Positions 1 through 6,697 of a stretch of 64,000 nt of DNA are shown here, piece by piece. The stretch is from CALLPQ01 sp039819545 (lineage in GTDB: Bacteria; Pseudomonadota; Alphaproteobacteria; Caulobacterales; Parvularculaceae). The position numbers and the translations under genes are program-made. Within the stretch, counting starts at the first letter, position 1. Each line of letters opens with the position of its first letter. Below the pieces are notes generated by a model that searched no databases, was not told the origin of the DNA, and worked only from the letters and a program-made list of their open reading frames with translations. The stretch lies in contig JBCBRS010000002.1 in assembly GCA_039819545.1 (NCBI GenBank), positions 248,001-312,000 of the forward strand. Direction: 5' to 3'.

Positions 1-267
1 AAGATGTGTCCCGCCCATGGAGTGAAAGCCACCCATGATCGCGTAGGCGCTTCCGGCGATAGCCGAACTCATGAGGAATGATATGAATGGCGATGTCGCT
101 TCGGACAGTGGTTCGAATGCGGTTATACCAACGCAAACGGCGCTAACACTCACAATCCCCCACGCGGCCTTACGATACTTGTCAAATGCTGCATCATATG
201 CCTCTGAATCAGGGCGTAGTTCGGGTGATCCCGCCTGAGGCAGGTTGTTTTCGTCGCGAATTTTCAT
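1..267 (-). CDS. Small membrane protein, C-terminus cut by window edge
   Basis: An open frame of 89 codons runs off the left edge on the minus strand. It begins MKIRDENNLPQAG and has two hydrophobic segments (about residues 35-52 and 65-83), so it is probably an inner-membrane protein with a short hydrophilic N-terminus. A GGAAAGG ribosome-binding site lies about 7 bases before the ATG, which supports the start. I do not recognise a family. It lies downstream of the SprT-like gene on the same strand with an 80-bp gap and may be co-transcribed with it. Confidence 0.6.
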   Translation of the reverse strand, partial: MKIRDENNLPQAGSPELRPDSEAYDAAFDKYRKAAWGIVSVSAVCVGITAFEPLSEATSPFISFLMSSAIAGSAYAIMGGFHSMGGTHL

Positions 268-347
268 TAGCTGGTCCTTTCCTTGGACAGGTATTGGCTG
301 AGGAAACGGCGATGCAGCGAGCTTGACCCTCACTGCGTCGCCAACTT

Positions 348-1157
348 TTATTGGGCTGAGGTCATCTCCCTTTTGTTACAATCAGGCTGGGAACAGGCGA
401 GGCGAGCTGTTGCCTTCGCCCATGCATTTTGACCGCATACAGAGCAGGTAAACTTGACCTTACTCCGATCTTTTTTAGCAGCGGTTTTCTTGAGACGTTT
501 TTTGATACCGTCTAACCCGAGAGTTTTTGGATCGGCACCTTTAAGCGCCTCCATAAGCTGCTCGTGCGTCCGGTCTTGCCAGGTGATGCAAAAACCCTCA
601 TCGACCAATTTCTTGGCTGCACGCTGAAACGGCCCATCTCCGATTATGTAGTGGCTCATGGAGCGCCCGGTTTTGTGACCGCCGGGCTGACCTGTTGAGG
701 ATGGCATTAAACCAACCTCGATCATCTTATTCGACCATTCCTTGTCATGATACCGCCGCATCTTACCGATGCGTTCAGGGTGCTTCGAAAAGTGAAATTG
801 CCATTGATGAACCTGTTCATGCACGAGGGTAGAGCACGTATCAAAAATGGTAGTCCACGGAATAAACTGGGGGTTTAATGCTATCTCGTCGGTCAATTCA
901 TGCGATTTCGCATGACGAAACCGACTACCTGAAAAATAGCCATAGGCACCACCGACACGCTGCAGCGTAATCAATGTGGGCGGAAGTATCCCGCCAAACA
1001 GATGCTCATTGAAAAAGGCAGCTGCCCGATTGAGCTGATCGTACGTTTCAGGCGTCGGTTCTCTTTGGGCATCAGCCTGATCATTTGAAACGTACGACTG
1101 AATCTTTTTGTTAAAAGGATTGCTAGGGAGTAAGGCAGGAAGATTTCGATTGTGCAT
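348..1157 (-). CDS. SprT-like zinc metallopeptidase-domain protein
   Basis: 269 aa. A SprT-type metalloprotease core is visible: HEQVH at residues 113-117 (HExxH zinc-binding helix) with a likely third ligand His137 in RRYHDKEW. The C-terminus carries a zinc ribbon (Cys238, Cys241, Cys255, Cys260) after a lysine-rich linker (about 218-235). In the family, SprT/Spartan proteins act on DNA-protein crosslinks or are of unknown function; plasmid and island copies like this one are common and uncharacterised. The substrate is unknown. It probably has its own promoter in the 95-bp gap to the next gene. Confidence 0.8.
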   Translation of the reverse strand: MHNRNLPALLPSNPFNKKIQSYVSNDQADAQREPTPETYDQLNRAAAFFNEHLFGGILPPTLITLQRVGGAYGYFSGSRFRHAKSHELTDEIALNPQFIPWTTIFDTCSTLVHEQVHQWQFHFSKHPERIGKMRRYHDKEWSNKMIEVGLMPSSTGQPGGHKTGRSMSHYIIGDGPFQRAAKKLVDEGFCITWQDRTHEQLMEALKGADPKTLGLDGIKKRLKKTAAKKDRSKVKFTCSVCGQNAWAKATARLACSQPDCNKREMTSAQ

Positions 1158-1208
1158 TCAATATCTCCAACACTGCTAGGCAACCGTATTGCGCCATCGA
1201 GGAGGAGA

Positions 1209-1235
1209 GATATATGGAATGGTGTGTTATGTCAA
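1209..1235 (-). promoter_or_regulatory. Possible sigma-70 promoter for the SprT-like gene
   Basis: On the minus strand TTGACA (1230-1235) is followed after 15 bases by TATATC (1209-1214), pointing at the gene that starts at 1157. The spacer is shorter than ideal, so this is tentative. The ACACCATT repeat element lies inside the spacer. Confidence 0.35.
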
Positions 1236-1251
1236 TACAGATAATGGTGTA

Positions 1252-1974
1252 TTAAAATGCGTCCTTGGTCCACCGATTGCGGCCCAATGACCGCTTTACC
1301 CTATTTTCGGCTTCGTCAATCGCAGGGCTTCTTAGGATTTCAGGATTTTCTACAGCGGCCAGGCCGAGTCTTCGTACAAATTCCGTGAAAGGCATCCCCT
1401 GCTCTTGAGCATAGTGTGTGAACGCCTGACGCATCCCATCAGGCAAATTTAGCGTGCCGCGCTTAAGCTCCGTTTCGCCATCAGACAAGCCAAGTTCATT
1501 TAAAAGATCGCGTATTTTATTTTTACTGCCGCTCACGGAACTATTTTTGTTGTTAAAATTTCCGTAATCTAGCGGTTTTTTATTATTCAGTGCAAGGAGA
1601 AAATATTCACCAGCAGACGTTAAACGAATTTGAAGGAGGTTATCGATGGATTGGACGGTAATCAGCCCTGCTTCAGTAAGGACTTGGGTTGCAATGAAGA
1701 CTTTATCAGTAGTGGCCCCAATTTCTTCTGGCGCAATAAATCTGCTTGATCTCCAGCCTCCATTTTGTGATTCTTTGTCATAAAAAAGAAGCAGCTTAAG
1801 TTCCAACTCGTTCAGAACCCGTTGGCCTTTTAGTATTGCGCTTGCGATAACAGGAGCATGTTCTGAAACAATTCTGCGTAGTTTTTTTGAGAGTTTCCCA
1901 TCGTTGCCTGAAACGTCATAAATTGCTTCAGCATTCTTGAGGCGTTGCTCGTCAATTTCTTTCGGTTCGTTCAT
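1252..1974 (-). CDS. Unrecognised protein, winged-helix-like middle, RHH-like C-terminus
   Basis: 240 aa, not recognised as a named family. The middle (about residues 55-125) has the helix content and closing pattern of a winged-helix domain (EEIGATTDKVFIATQVLTEAGLITVQ), as in MarR-like regulators. The C-terminal part (LPDGMRQAFTHYAQEQGMPFTEFVRRLGLAAVE) looks like a ribbon-helix-helix or short HTH segment. An asparagine/serine-rich linker separates them. DNA binding is inferred from these patterns only. Three copies of a short repeat flank the gene, which could be its own operators. Confidence 0.6.
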   Translation of the reverse strand: MNEPKEIDEQRLKNAEAIYDVSGNDGKLSKKLRRIVSEHAPVIASAILKGQRVLNELELKLLLFYDKESQNGGWRSSRFIAPEEIGATTDKVFIATQVLTEAGLITVQSIDNLLQIRLTSAGEYFLLALNNKKPLDYGNFNNKNSSVSGSKNKIRDLLNELGLSDGETELKRGTLNLPDGMRQAFTHYAQEQGMPFTEFVRRLGLAAVENPEILRSPAIDEAENRVKRSLGRNRWTKDAF

Positions 1975-2047
1975 TGTTAATACGATATAGCTCCCAGAAA
2001 GAGAATGGTGTACTACATGTCGTCAATGCGAACAATGACCGTTGCCA

Positions 2048-2833
2048 ATGATTTATGATCACACGAACCTCATAAGTAGCATATTTAAGATGAATCTGCC
2101 GGGCGTGATCGCACTTGCTGGCCCACAGGGCTCTGGCAAATCAACATTTGCGTCCCGAATTCAGAGTGAAGACGCCCCAGAAACTTTGGTACTCGCGCTT
2201 GATGATTTTTATCTACCGAAAATAGAACGGCAAAAACTGGCTGATCGAGTTAGTCCGTTATTCGCAACAAGAGGCCCGCCTGGAACGCACGACGTTTCAT
2301 TACTTGATGAAATATTGGATGCGCTAACAACTGATCCATTTGTGCCAGTCGAAATCCCGCGCTTCGATAAATTAGCGGATGATCGGATCGATCAATGCGA
2401 TTGGCGGACGGTGAGTGAGAAACCGAAAACCATAATTCTGGAGGGGTGGTGTGTTGGAGCCAAGTTGGCTCCAGGTTTTGTGAGCGGTAATCCGATGAAC
2501 GAAATTGAGCGCGCCGATACAGATGGCCGCTGGCGACAGTTTCAAGCGGATAAACTGAAAACATCGTATGCGGCGTTATGGGCACGCATTGATCAATTCA
2601 TTTATTTGACCGCACCTGATTTTGAGACGGTTAAACAGTGGCGCTTGGAGCAAGAGGCTGCAACAAGAGGCGTGACGGTAAACGAGCTTGAACCAGACGT
2701 TTGTGCATGGGTTGAACGCTTTGTCGATCATTATGAGCGCCTGACTCGCAATATGGGCGAAGGTTTTTGTTGTCCCGGTGAGGTGTGGCGTCTTGATAAA
2801 AACCGAAACGTCATGAAGGTGGATCGGTTCTAG
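2048..2833 (+). CDS. P-loop kinase of the D-glycerate 3-kinase type
   Basis: 261 aa from the ATG at 2048; a TTG two codons upstream is possible. A Walker A motif GPQGSGKST lies near the N-terminus, followed by LDDFYLP, the TRGPPGTHD substrate-side loop, PRFDKLADDR and ILEGWCVGA. This set is typical of the plant-type glycerate kinase/YghX-like branch of the P-loop (uridine kinase-like) kinases, which phosphorylate D-glycerate to 3-phosphoglycerate. Its place among mobile-element genes is unusual, and the substrate in this host is not proven. It is divergent from the 240-aa gene with a 73-bp gap. Confidence 0.75.
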   Translation: MIYDHTNLISSIFKMNLPGVIALAGPQGSGKSTFASRIQSEDAPETLVLALDDFYLPKIERQKLADRVSPLFATRGPPGTHDVSLLDEILDALTTDPFVPVEIPRFDKLADDRIDQCDWRTVSEKPKTIILEGWCVGAKLAPGFVSGNPMNEIERADTDGRWRQFQADKLKTSYAALWARIDQFIYLTAPDFETVKQWRLEQEAATRGVTVNELEPDVCAWVERFVDHYERLTRNMGEGFCCPGEVWRLDKNRNVMKVDRF

Positions 2834-3004
2834 TTGCGCCGATGCGAATTTCCCTTTGGCAATGACGGTTGCAAACCGTTTCGCCCTTTAAATCCGCCAG
2901 TCGATCATCCGGCGACCGCTTCTTCGGTCAATAAAAATGCGGTCCGTGGGTCCTATTTTTCTATGACCGCGCGGATCGCGCAGTGATTCTTTCCATGGCG
3001 AAAG

Positions 3005-3021
3005 GGCCGAACGGTTCGGCC
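3005..3021. repeat. Perfect hairpin in leader of the 72-aa gene
   Basis: GGCCGAAC and GTTCGGCC form an 8-bp stem around a single central G, extended by A/T flanks. It ends about 16 bases before the ribosome-binding site of the following small gene and has no T-run. It is more likely an RNA leader structure or protein operator than a terminator. Confidence 0.5.
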
Positions 3022-3052
3022 TTTCCCAAAATTGCCACAGGAGAATTACATC

Positions 3053-3271
3053 ATGGCTGACACTTCAAAAACTCGTCCAACACACCGCGTTTCTTTCTGC
3101 CGGATCATCGGCAAACACGAAAACGGCACCGACAAACTTGGCTCCGCTCGCGAAATCGGCGCTGTATGGGATCGTAAAGGCGACAAAAAAGGCGGCATCC
3201 TCAAACTGGACCATATCCCGGTTGAACTGACCCGCCACGAAGGCGTCCTGTTCATCGTTCCGGTTGAATAG
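3053..3271 (+). CDS. Small basic hypothetical protein of the accessory region
   Basis: 72 aa, starting at the ATG at 3053, which has a CAGGAG ribosome-binding site 9 bases upstream; a TTG at 3032 gives a longer but less likely product. The protein is polar with a hydrophobic C-terminal strand (EGVLFIVPVE) and no membrane segment. I do not recognise a family; small proteins of this kind are common on alphaproteobacterial plasmids. A strong terminator follows 15 bp after the stop, so it is a monocistronic unit. Confidence 0.65.
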   Translation: MADTSKTRPTHRVSFCRIIGKHENGTDKLGSAREIGAVWDRKGDKKGGILKLDHIPVELTRHEGVLFIVPVE

Positions 3272-3286
3272 ACAACACGCCCGGTA

Positions 3287-3320
3287 AAAATCCCTGCCGC
3301 ATTCCGGCAGGGATTTTCTT
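3287..3320. terminator. Strong bidirectional rho-independent terminator
   Basis: An AAAATCCCTGCCG / CGGCAGGGATTTT stem with a 5-base loop, preceded by A residues and followed by TTTTCTT. It lies between the convergent 72-aa gene and the resolvase gene and should terminate both. Confidence 0.9.
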
Positions 3321-3324
3321 GTGT

Positions 3325-3879
3325 TCAGTTCTGCAGCGCTCGCCACAAGGTCGTGCGCTCAACGCCAAGCGCTTTCGCCGCCTGCGGGATTGAGACTTCA
3401 CCACTTGAAACACGCTCTCGTGCTTCCTCAATTTCGTCCCGGCTCAGGATGCGCGGGCGTCCGATGGTTGAGCCGCGCGCACGCGCTGCTTCCATTCCCG
3501 CGATAGTTCGTTCTGAAAGCTGGTTCCGTTCAAACTCTGCAAACGCACCCACGATGTGCAGCATCAGTGTTCCGGTGGCGCTGGTCGTGTCGATGGCATC
3601 GTTCAGCGACTGAAATCCGATTTCGCGCGCCTGCAGGTCGGTGACGATATCTAGCAGATGATGAATCGACCGGGCCAACCTGTCGAGCTTCCAGATCACA
3701 AGCGTATCGCCCGGCTGTAATACCGTCATCAGGTCATGCAAACCAGGGCGCCTACGCTCGGTTCCAGAAAATCCGTGGTCGGTGAATATACGCACGCACC
3801 CGGCGTCCGTCAGCGCTCTGCATTGCAGGTCAAGATTTTGCTCAATGGTGGAAACGCGGGCGTAGCCTAAATTACTCAT
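3325..3879 (-). CDS. Serine site-specific recombinase (resolvase/invertase)
   Basis: 184 aa, the normal length for a small Tn3/Hin-type serine recombinase. The catalytic Ser10 lies in GYARVST; the conserved arginine region (WKLDRLARS) and the E-helix stretch (GAFAEFERNQLSERT) are present. Residues about 145-184 form the C-terminal helix-turn-helix (SIPQAAKALGVERTTLWRAL). The family resolves cointegrates or plasmid multimers or inverts segments. No transposase sits beside it, so a plasmid or island resolution role is most likely. Two 17-bp near-identical repeats upstream are candidate binding sites. Confidence 0.92.
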   Translation of the reverse strand: MSNLGYARVSTIEQNLDLQCRALTDAGCVRIFTDHGFSGTERRRPGLHDLMTVLQPGDTLVIWKLDRLARSIHHLLDIVTDLQAREIGFQSLNDAIDTTSATGTLMLHIVGAFAEFERNQLSERTIAGMEAARARGSTIGRPRILSRDEIEEARERVSSGEVSIPQAAKALGVERTTLWRALQN

Positions 3880-3905
3880 ATCAGATGGAGTGTCTCATCA
3901 GAGTG

Positions 3906-4049
3906 TTGCAAAATGGAACCCTAGATCAACGGCTATCCACATCTGAACTATCAACGACGATGCATTCTATATGCCAATAAATGTGGGAATGAAAGTCACA
4001 ACGGGCTAGAAAATTCGCTTTTACCAACCTTGTTGCAAAATGGTTCCCT
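3906..4049. repeat. Pair of 17-bp direct repeats, candidate res or operator site
   Basis: TTGCAAAATGGAACCCT at 3906-3922 and TTGCAAAATGGTTCCCT at 4033-4049 differ at two bases and are 127 bp apart in the same orientation. They lie between the resolvase gene and the divergent small genes, where a recombination (res) site or shared operator would be expected. Which of these it is cannot be told from sequence. Confidence 0.6.
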
Positions 4050-4086
4050 TACGCATCAATGCGCTTGGGTAGTACAAGGGTTTGGT

Positions 4087-4176
4087 ATGAATTCAATTAC
4101 TTTTTCAGACCGCGCAGCGGTGATCATATCGATGGTGAATATCACCATTAGGTTGGCCCGGAAGCGAGGTGCATAA
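4087..4176 (+). CDS. Possible 29-aa leader peptide overlapping the next gene
   Basis: The ORF begins MNSITFSDRAAV and ends in RLARKRGA. Its stop codon overlaps the start of the 109-aa gene as TAATG, the usual sign of translational coupling. An AAGGG motif lies 6 bases before its ATG. It may be a coupled leader or a chance ORF. Confidence 0.35.
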   Translation: MNSITFSDRAAVIISMVNITIRLARKRGA

Positions 4177-4505
4177 TGTCTGGAGATGCCGTAGACCGTT
4201 TTCTCAAAGGTGCCGTGATCGCACTTCTCGCATTCTTTGGCGTGCAGGAAATCAGCAAGCATCTGCGCCCCAATGTGCGCATGGTGAACCGTGAGACGCA
4301 CTTGAATAAGTACAAGGACTACATTGTCGTGCAGGAACTGGAGAACATTGGCCGTTCTGGCAATGCACAATTCATGGTCATACAAGGCGAGCGCGTCGTT
4401 TGCAGCAAGAACGTGTTCCTGCGCAAGGGTGAGCGTCGGACGTTTGAAGTAGCGTGTCCGGCAATGCGTGATGGTAATACCCGTTACAGGATCAGGAACG
4501 GGTAG
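4176..4505 (+). CDS. Small membrane-anchored hypothetical protein
   Basis: 109 aa. One N-terminal hydrophobic segment (about residues 10-24, LKGAVIALLAFFGVQ) is followed by a soluble, beta-rich domain with two cysteines in a Cys-x-n-Cys pattern (VVCSKN and VACPAM). It is probably an inner-membrane-anchored periplasmic protein. An AGG-type ribosome-binding site lies in GCGAGGTGCATA before the ATG. The family is not recognised. Confidence 0.6.
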   Translation: MSGDAVDRFLKGAVIALLAFFGVQEISKHLRPNVRMVNRETHLNKYKDYIVVQELENIGRSGNAQFMVIQGERVVCSKNVFLRKGERRTFEVACPAMRDGNTRYRIRNG

Positions 4506-4685
4506 TACGGAGCATCAAGGACTGCGCGCTGTAGGTGGAGGCCTGCGGGGAAGAGTCAGAGGCTGAATGGCCTGCGGAGTGCGAGCGGTAAGCTGTGGCC
4601 AGTGGACGAAGCCGCAAAGCCGGATGAGAAGATGGTGCACAGAGTAAGCGGTACGACAACGGAAGAATCGTGGAAACGATGATCG

Positions 4686-4718
4686 CAAGCTGTGCGTGTG
4701 TAATACACACGCCGCTTG
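4686..4718. repeat. Long hairpin with 8-bp core and 5-bp outer stem
   Basis: GCGTGTGT-AAT-ACACACGC (4694-4712) is perfect. Outside it, CAAGC (4686-4690) pairs with GCTTG (4714-4718) across a small internal loop, giving 13 base pairs in all. Confidence 0.75.
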
Positions 4719-4722
4719 GCAA

Positions 4723-4744
4723 GGGGACCCGCTGGCGCGTCCCC
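4723..4744. repeat. GGGGAC / GTCCCC hairpin
   Basis: A 6-bp GC stem at 4723-4728 and 4739-4744 with a 10-base loop, 4 bp after the preceding hairpin. It has no T-run and so is not a standard terminator. Confidence 0.6.
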
Positions 4745-4761
4745 GTTGCATCCCCCCGGCC

Positions 4762-4779
4762 TTGGCGCTAGCGCGCCAA
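4762..4779. repeat. TTGGCGC / GCGCCAA hairpin
   Basis: A perfect 7-bp inverted repeat with a TAGC loop, third in the cluster of hairpins in this non-coding block. Confidence 0.65.
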
Positions 4780-5072
4780 TAGAAACATTCCGGCGTTTCA
4801 TCCCGTCCAACGTGGGGTCGTTGGATCACCCCGGTCTGCCGCATCACAGGCATCGAGCCTTCATGCGCCAGTAAATCGTATCGCCGATTAATCACTCGCG
4901 GGCATTTGGCCGCCCGCACCGCCAGTCAGGGTAACAGCCCCCGACACCCGCTGATCAAAGGAGCGTTCCTGCTACCTCCGATACCTCTATGACAGACTAA
5001 AGGCCGTTTGATTGCCATTAAGGAAAGCTCTCGTGTCCCTCCTAAAACGCCATGAGCGATAAATAGTTTTGT

Positions 5073-6332
5073 CTAACCGCTTGCCGTTTCAAATAGGACA
5101 GGTTGCGTCTCTGCCACTTTTCGTTTCTTTGCGTGTGAGCCTTTCCCTGTACCTGGGTGGTCGGCATGACTGCCCACAAGCTCCATATATTTTTCAGGAA
5201 CTTCAGTGAGCTGTTCGGGGTTTGGCACGGGTTTGCGAACGCTTGGAAGAAGTTTGAGTTGCGTCTTTCGTACAGTTTTTCCAAGTAGTTGTTTCTTAAT
5301 CTCGCGCGCTAAAATTTCACCCATCAGTGAGGGTACTGCATTTCCTAGCAGGCGTTGCGCGTCCGTCCGGCTGCAATCGAGGTCAACTCCATCAGGAAAC
5401 GTCTGCAAGCGACACATTTCTAATTTAGAGAGTTTCCGGTTTGTCCAGTGAAAAGGTCCAATAGACGAGCCGGGTTGCGCTTGAATTGTCCACGAAGGAA
5501 GCGTTTTTGCGAGTTTAAGCAGAAAGCTCCAGTACCGTGTTCGCCAACCAAAAAGCTGTTCACCCCCACCGCGATTAGTATGCCAAAGATAATTTTGGCC
5601 TTCGGGTATCGATGGGATCAGGTCAGCCCATTTGCCACCAACCGACAGCGAACTTTCATTCGGTCGCTCGGGAAGATCGCCAATTGCATCCCATGCAGTG
5701 CGATATGATTCCACACTCTCGTCGAGCAAACCTATTTTTTCAGGATCAGCGTGAGTAGCAGCAGGGAATTTGAAATCTGTACCGTCTCTACTCCCGATCA
5801 GAAATACGCGCTCTCTTAGTTGTGGAACTCCATAGTGAGCAGCATTGAGAGGTTTCCAATGTACCTGGTAGTTTGTACCGACCTCACGATTAATTTGTTC
5901 AATTCCAGAAATAAGGTGAGATAGCCCTTCATCCTTTCCTTTGAATGCCAGGCCATAAACATTCTCTAGAAGAAACGTTTTTGGCCTTACATCCCGCAAA
6001 ACACGAAGGTATGCGGTGAGTGTGTTTGCTCGAGGATCATCCAGTCTTAAGGAATCTCCATTCACCCAATAGGATGATTTCGAAAACGGCTGACATGGCG
6101 GGCCACCAATAAGAACGTCGGCTTCCCCAGCCTCTAATCCAGCAGCCTCCAGAATTTCTTCGGAGCTGAATTCATCGATATCACCTTCGAGAACTGGCCA
6201 CTTGCGGTTATGCCGAATCATTCGACATGCGGCAGGATCGTTATCTAAGGCTACACAGGTTTTGAAACCGGCAGCTTCAAAACCGAAATCAAGCCCTCCG
6301 ACACCAGTAAATAGGCTAATCGCCTTTAACAT
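5073..6332 (-). CDS. DNA (cytosine-5) methyltransferase of a type II R-M system
   Basis: 419 aa from the ATG at 6332, which has an AAGGAG ribosome-binding site 5 bases upstream; a TTG at 6353 is less likely. It has the SAM-binding motif I FTGVGGLDFGF (8-18), the catalytic GGPPCQPFS (Cys80), the ENV motif near 123-125, the QLRERVFLIG motif VIII and the LLGNAVP motif X. It transfers a methyl group to cytosine C5 in its recognition site to protect host DNA. It is divergent from the controller, endonuclease and helicase genes. Target specificity cannot be read from the sequence; a SacI-like site would be expected if the endonuclease assignment holds. Confidence 0.95.
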   Translation of the reverse strand: MLKAISLFTGVGGLDFGFEAAGFKTCVALDNDPAACRMIRHNRKWPVLEGDIDEFSSEEILEAAGLEAGEADVLIGGPPCQPFSKSSYWVNGDSLRLDDPRANTLTAYLRVLRDVRPKTFLLENVYGLAFKGKDEGLSHLISGIEQINREVGTNYQVHWKPLNAAHYGVPQLRERVFLIGSRDGTDFKFPAATHADPEKIGLLDESVESYRTAWDAIGDLPERPNESSLSVGGKWADLIPSIPEGQNYLWHTNRGGGEQLFGWRTRYWSFLLKLAKTLPSWTIQAQPGSSIGPFHWTNRKLSKLEMCRLQTFPDGVDLDCSRTDAQRLLGNAVPSLMGEILAREIKKQLLGKTVRKTQLKLLPSVRKPVPNPEQLTEVPEKYMELVGSHADHPGTGKGSHAKKRKVAETQPVLFETASG

Positions 6333-6349
6333 GAACGCTCCTTCCCAAA

Positions 6350-6366
6350 ACAACTTAACAAGTTGT
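6350..6366. promoter_or_regulatory. Palindromic operator in methyltransferase leader
   Basis: ACAACTT-AAC-AAGTTGT is a perfect 7-bp inverted repeat just upstream of the methyltransferase ribosome-binding site. Its AAGTTGTG half recurs at 6406-6413, so it is a likely site for the XRE controller protein. Confidence 0.55.
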
Positions 6367-6400
6367 GGGCATTATTCTACGGTCTATCACTACATATGGG

Positions 6401-6429
6401 ATAATAAGTTGTGAAACTTGTACTGTCAA
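6401..6429 (-). promoter_or_regulatory. Sigma-70 promoter of the methyltransferase gene
   Basis: On the minus strand a consensus TTGACA (6424-6429) is followed after exactly 17 bases by TATTAT (6401-6406). The spacer holds the AAGTTGTGAAACTT dyad (6406-6419), so a bound controller would sit on the promoter. The transcript leader would be about 60 bases. Confidence 0.75.
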
Positions 6430-6435
6430 TACAAG
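6406..6435. promoter_or_regulatory. Controller-protein operator repeats
   Basis: AAGTTGTGAAACTT (6406-6419) overlaps CTTGTA-N7-TACAAG (6417-6422 and 6430-6435). Together with the palindrome at 6350-6366 this gives several AAGTTGT-type half sites in a 116-bp divergent intergenic region, as in C-protein-regulated restriction systems. Confidence 0.5.
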
Positions 6436-6448
6436 ATTTGGTGAAAGA

Positions 6449-6697
6449 GTGATAATAGTCAACCTAAGGGAAGCAATGGAGGAATTTGAGCGTCGCTCTG
6501 GCAAGCGCATGACATACGAGGTCCTCGCACAAAAAGCGGGACTGTCTCGCGCGACCCTCGAATCAATCGCCTCCCGAAAAACCTACAACACTCGACTAAG
6601 CACAATCGACATCCTTTGTACTGCCTTGGAGTGTCACCCGGGCGACCTTCTGACTTTCACCCCTGAAAATGGATCGGGGGAAAATGAAGATCGATAA
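6449..6697 (+). CDS. XRE-family regulator, likely R-M controller (C) protein
   Basis: 82 aa from a GTG at 6449; the frame stays open upstream to 6365 but that region overlaps the promoters. The body is a Cro/C1-type helix-turn-helix (TYEVLAQKAGLSRATLESIASRK then LSTIDILCTALECHPGDLL). It is divergent from the methyltransferase and overlaps the start of the endonuclease gene, the arrangement seen for controller proteins that delay endonuclease synthesis. This role is inferred from position, size and the operator-like repeats. Confidence 0.8.
   Translation: MIIVNLREAMEEFERRSGKRMTYEVLAQKAGLSRATLESIASRKTYNTRLSTIDILCTALECHPGDLLTFTPENGSGENEDR

Larger units (their letters stand above)
4506..5072. 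other. 567-bp non-coding interval with clustered hairpins
   Basis: No credible gene on either strand. Between 4686 and 4779 there are three strong inverted repeats in tandem, plus ATCGT-GGAA-ACGAT (a GNRA-type tetraloop stem) near 4666-4679. A further GCGGGC / GCCCGC pair lies near 4896-4917. The composition is GC-rich, unlike the AT-rich restriction genes to the right. It may be a structured RNA, a replication or transfer region, or a remnant of another element. Nothing else is recognisable. Confidence 0.55.

Noticed and set aside
4506..4800. Group II intron or omega-RNA
   Set aside because: No domain V pattern and no reverse transcriptase or IscB/TnpB gene nearby; kept only as an untested possibility.
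4515..4919. 134-aa minus-strand ORF in the hairpin block
   Set aside because: Starts with a non-ATG codon without a ribosome-binding site, has low-complexity basic content, and overlaps strong hairpins; looks like a chance frame or a remnant.
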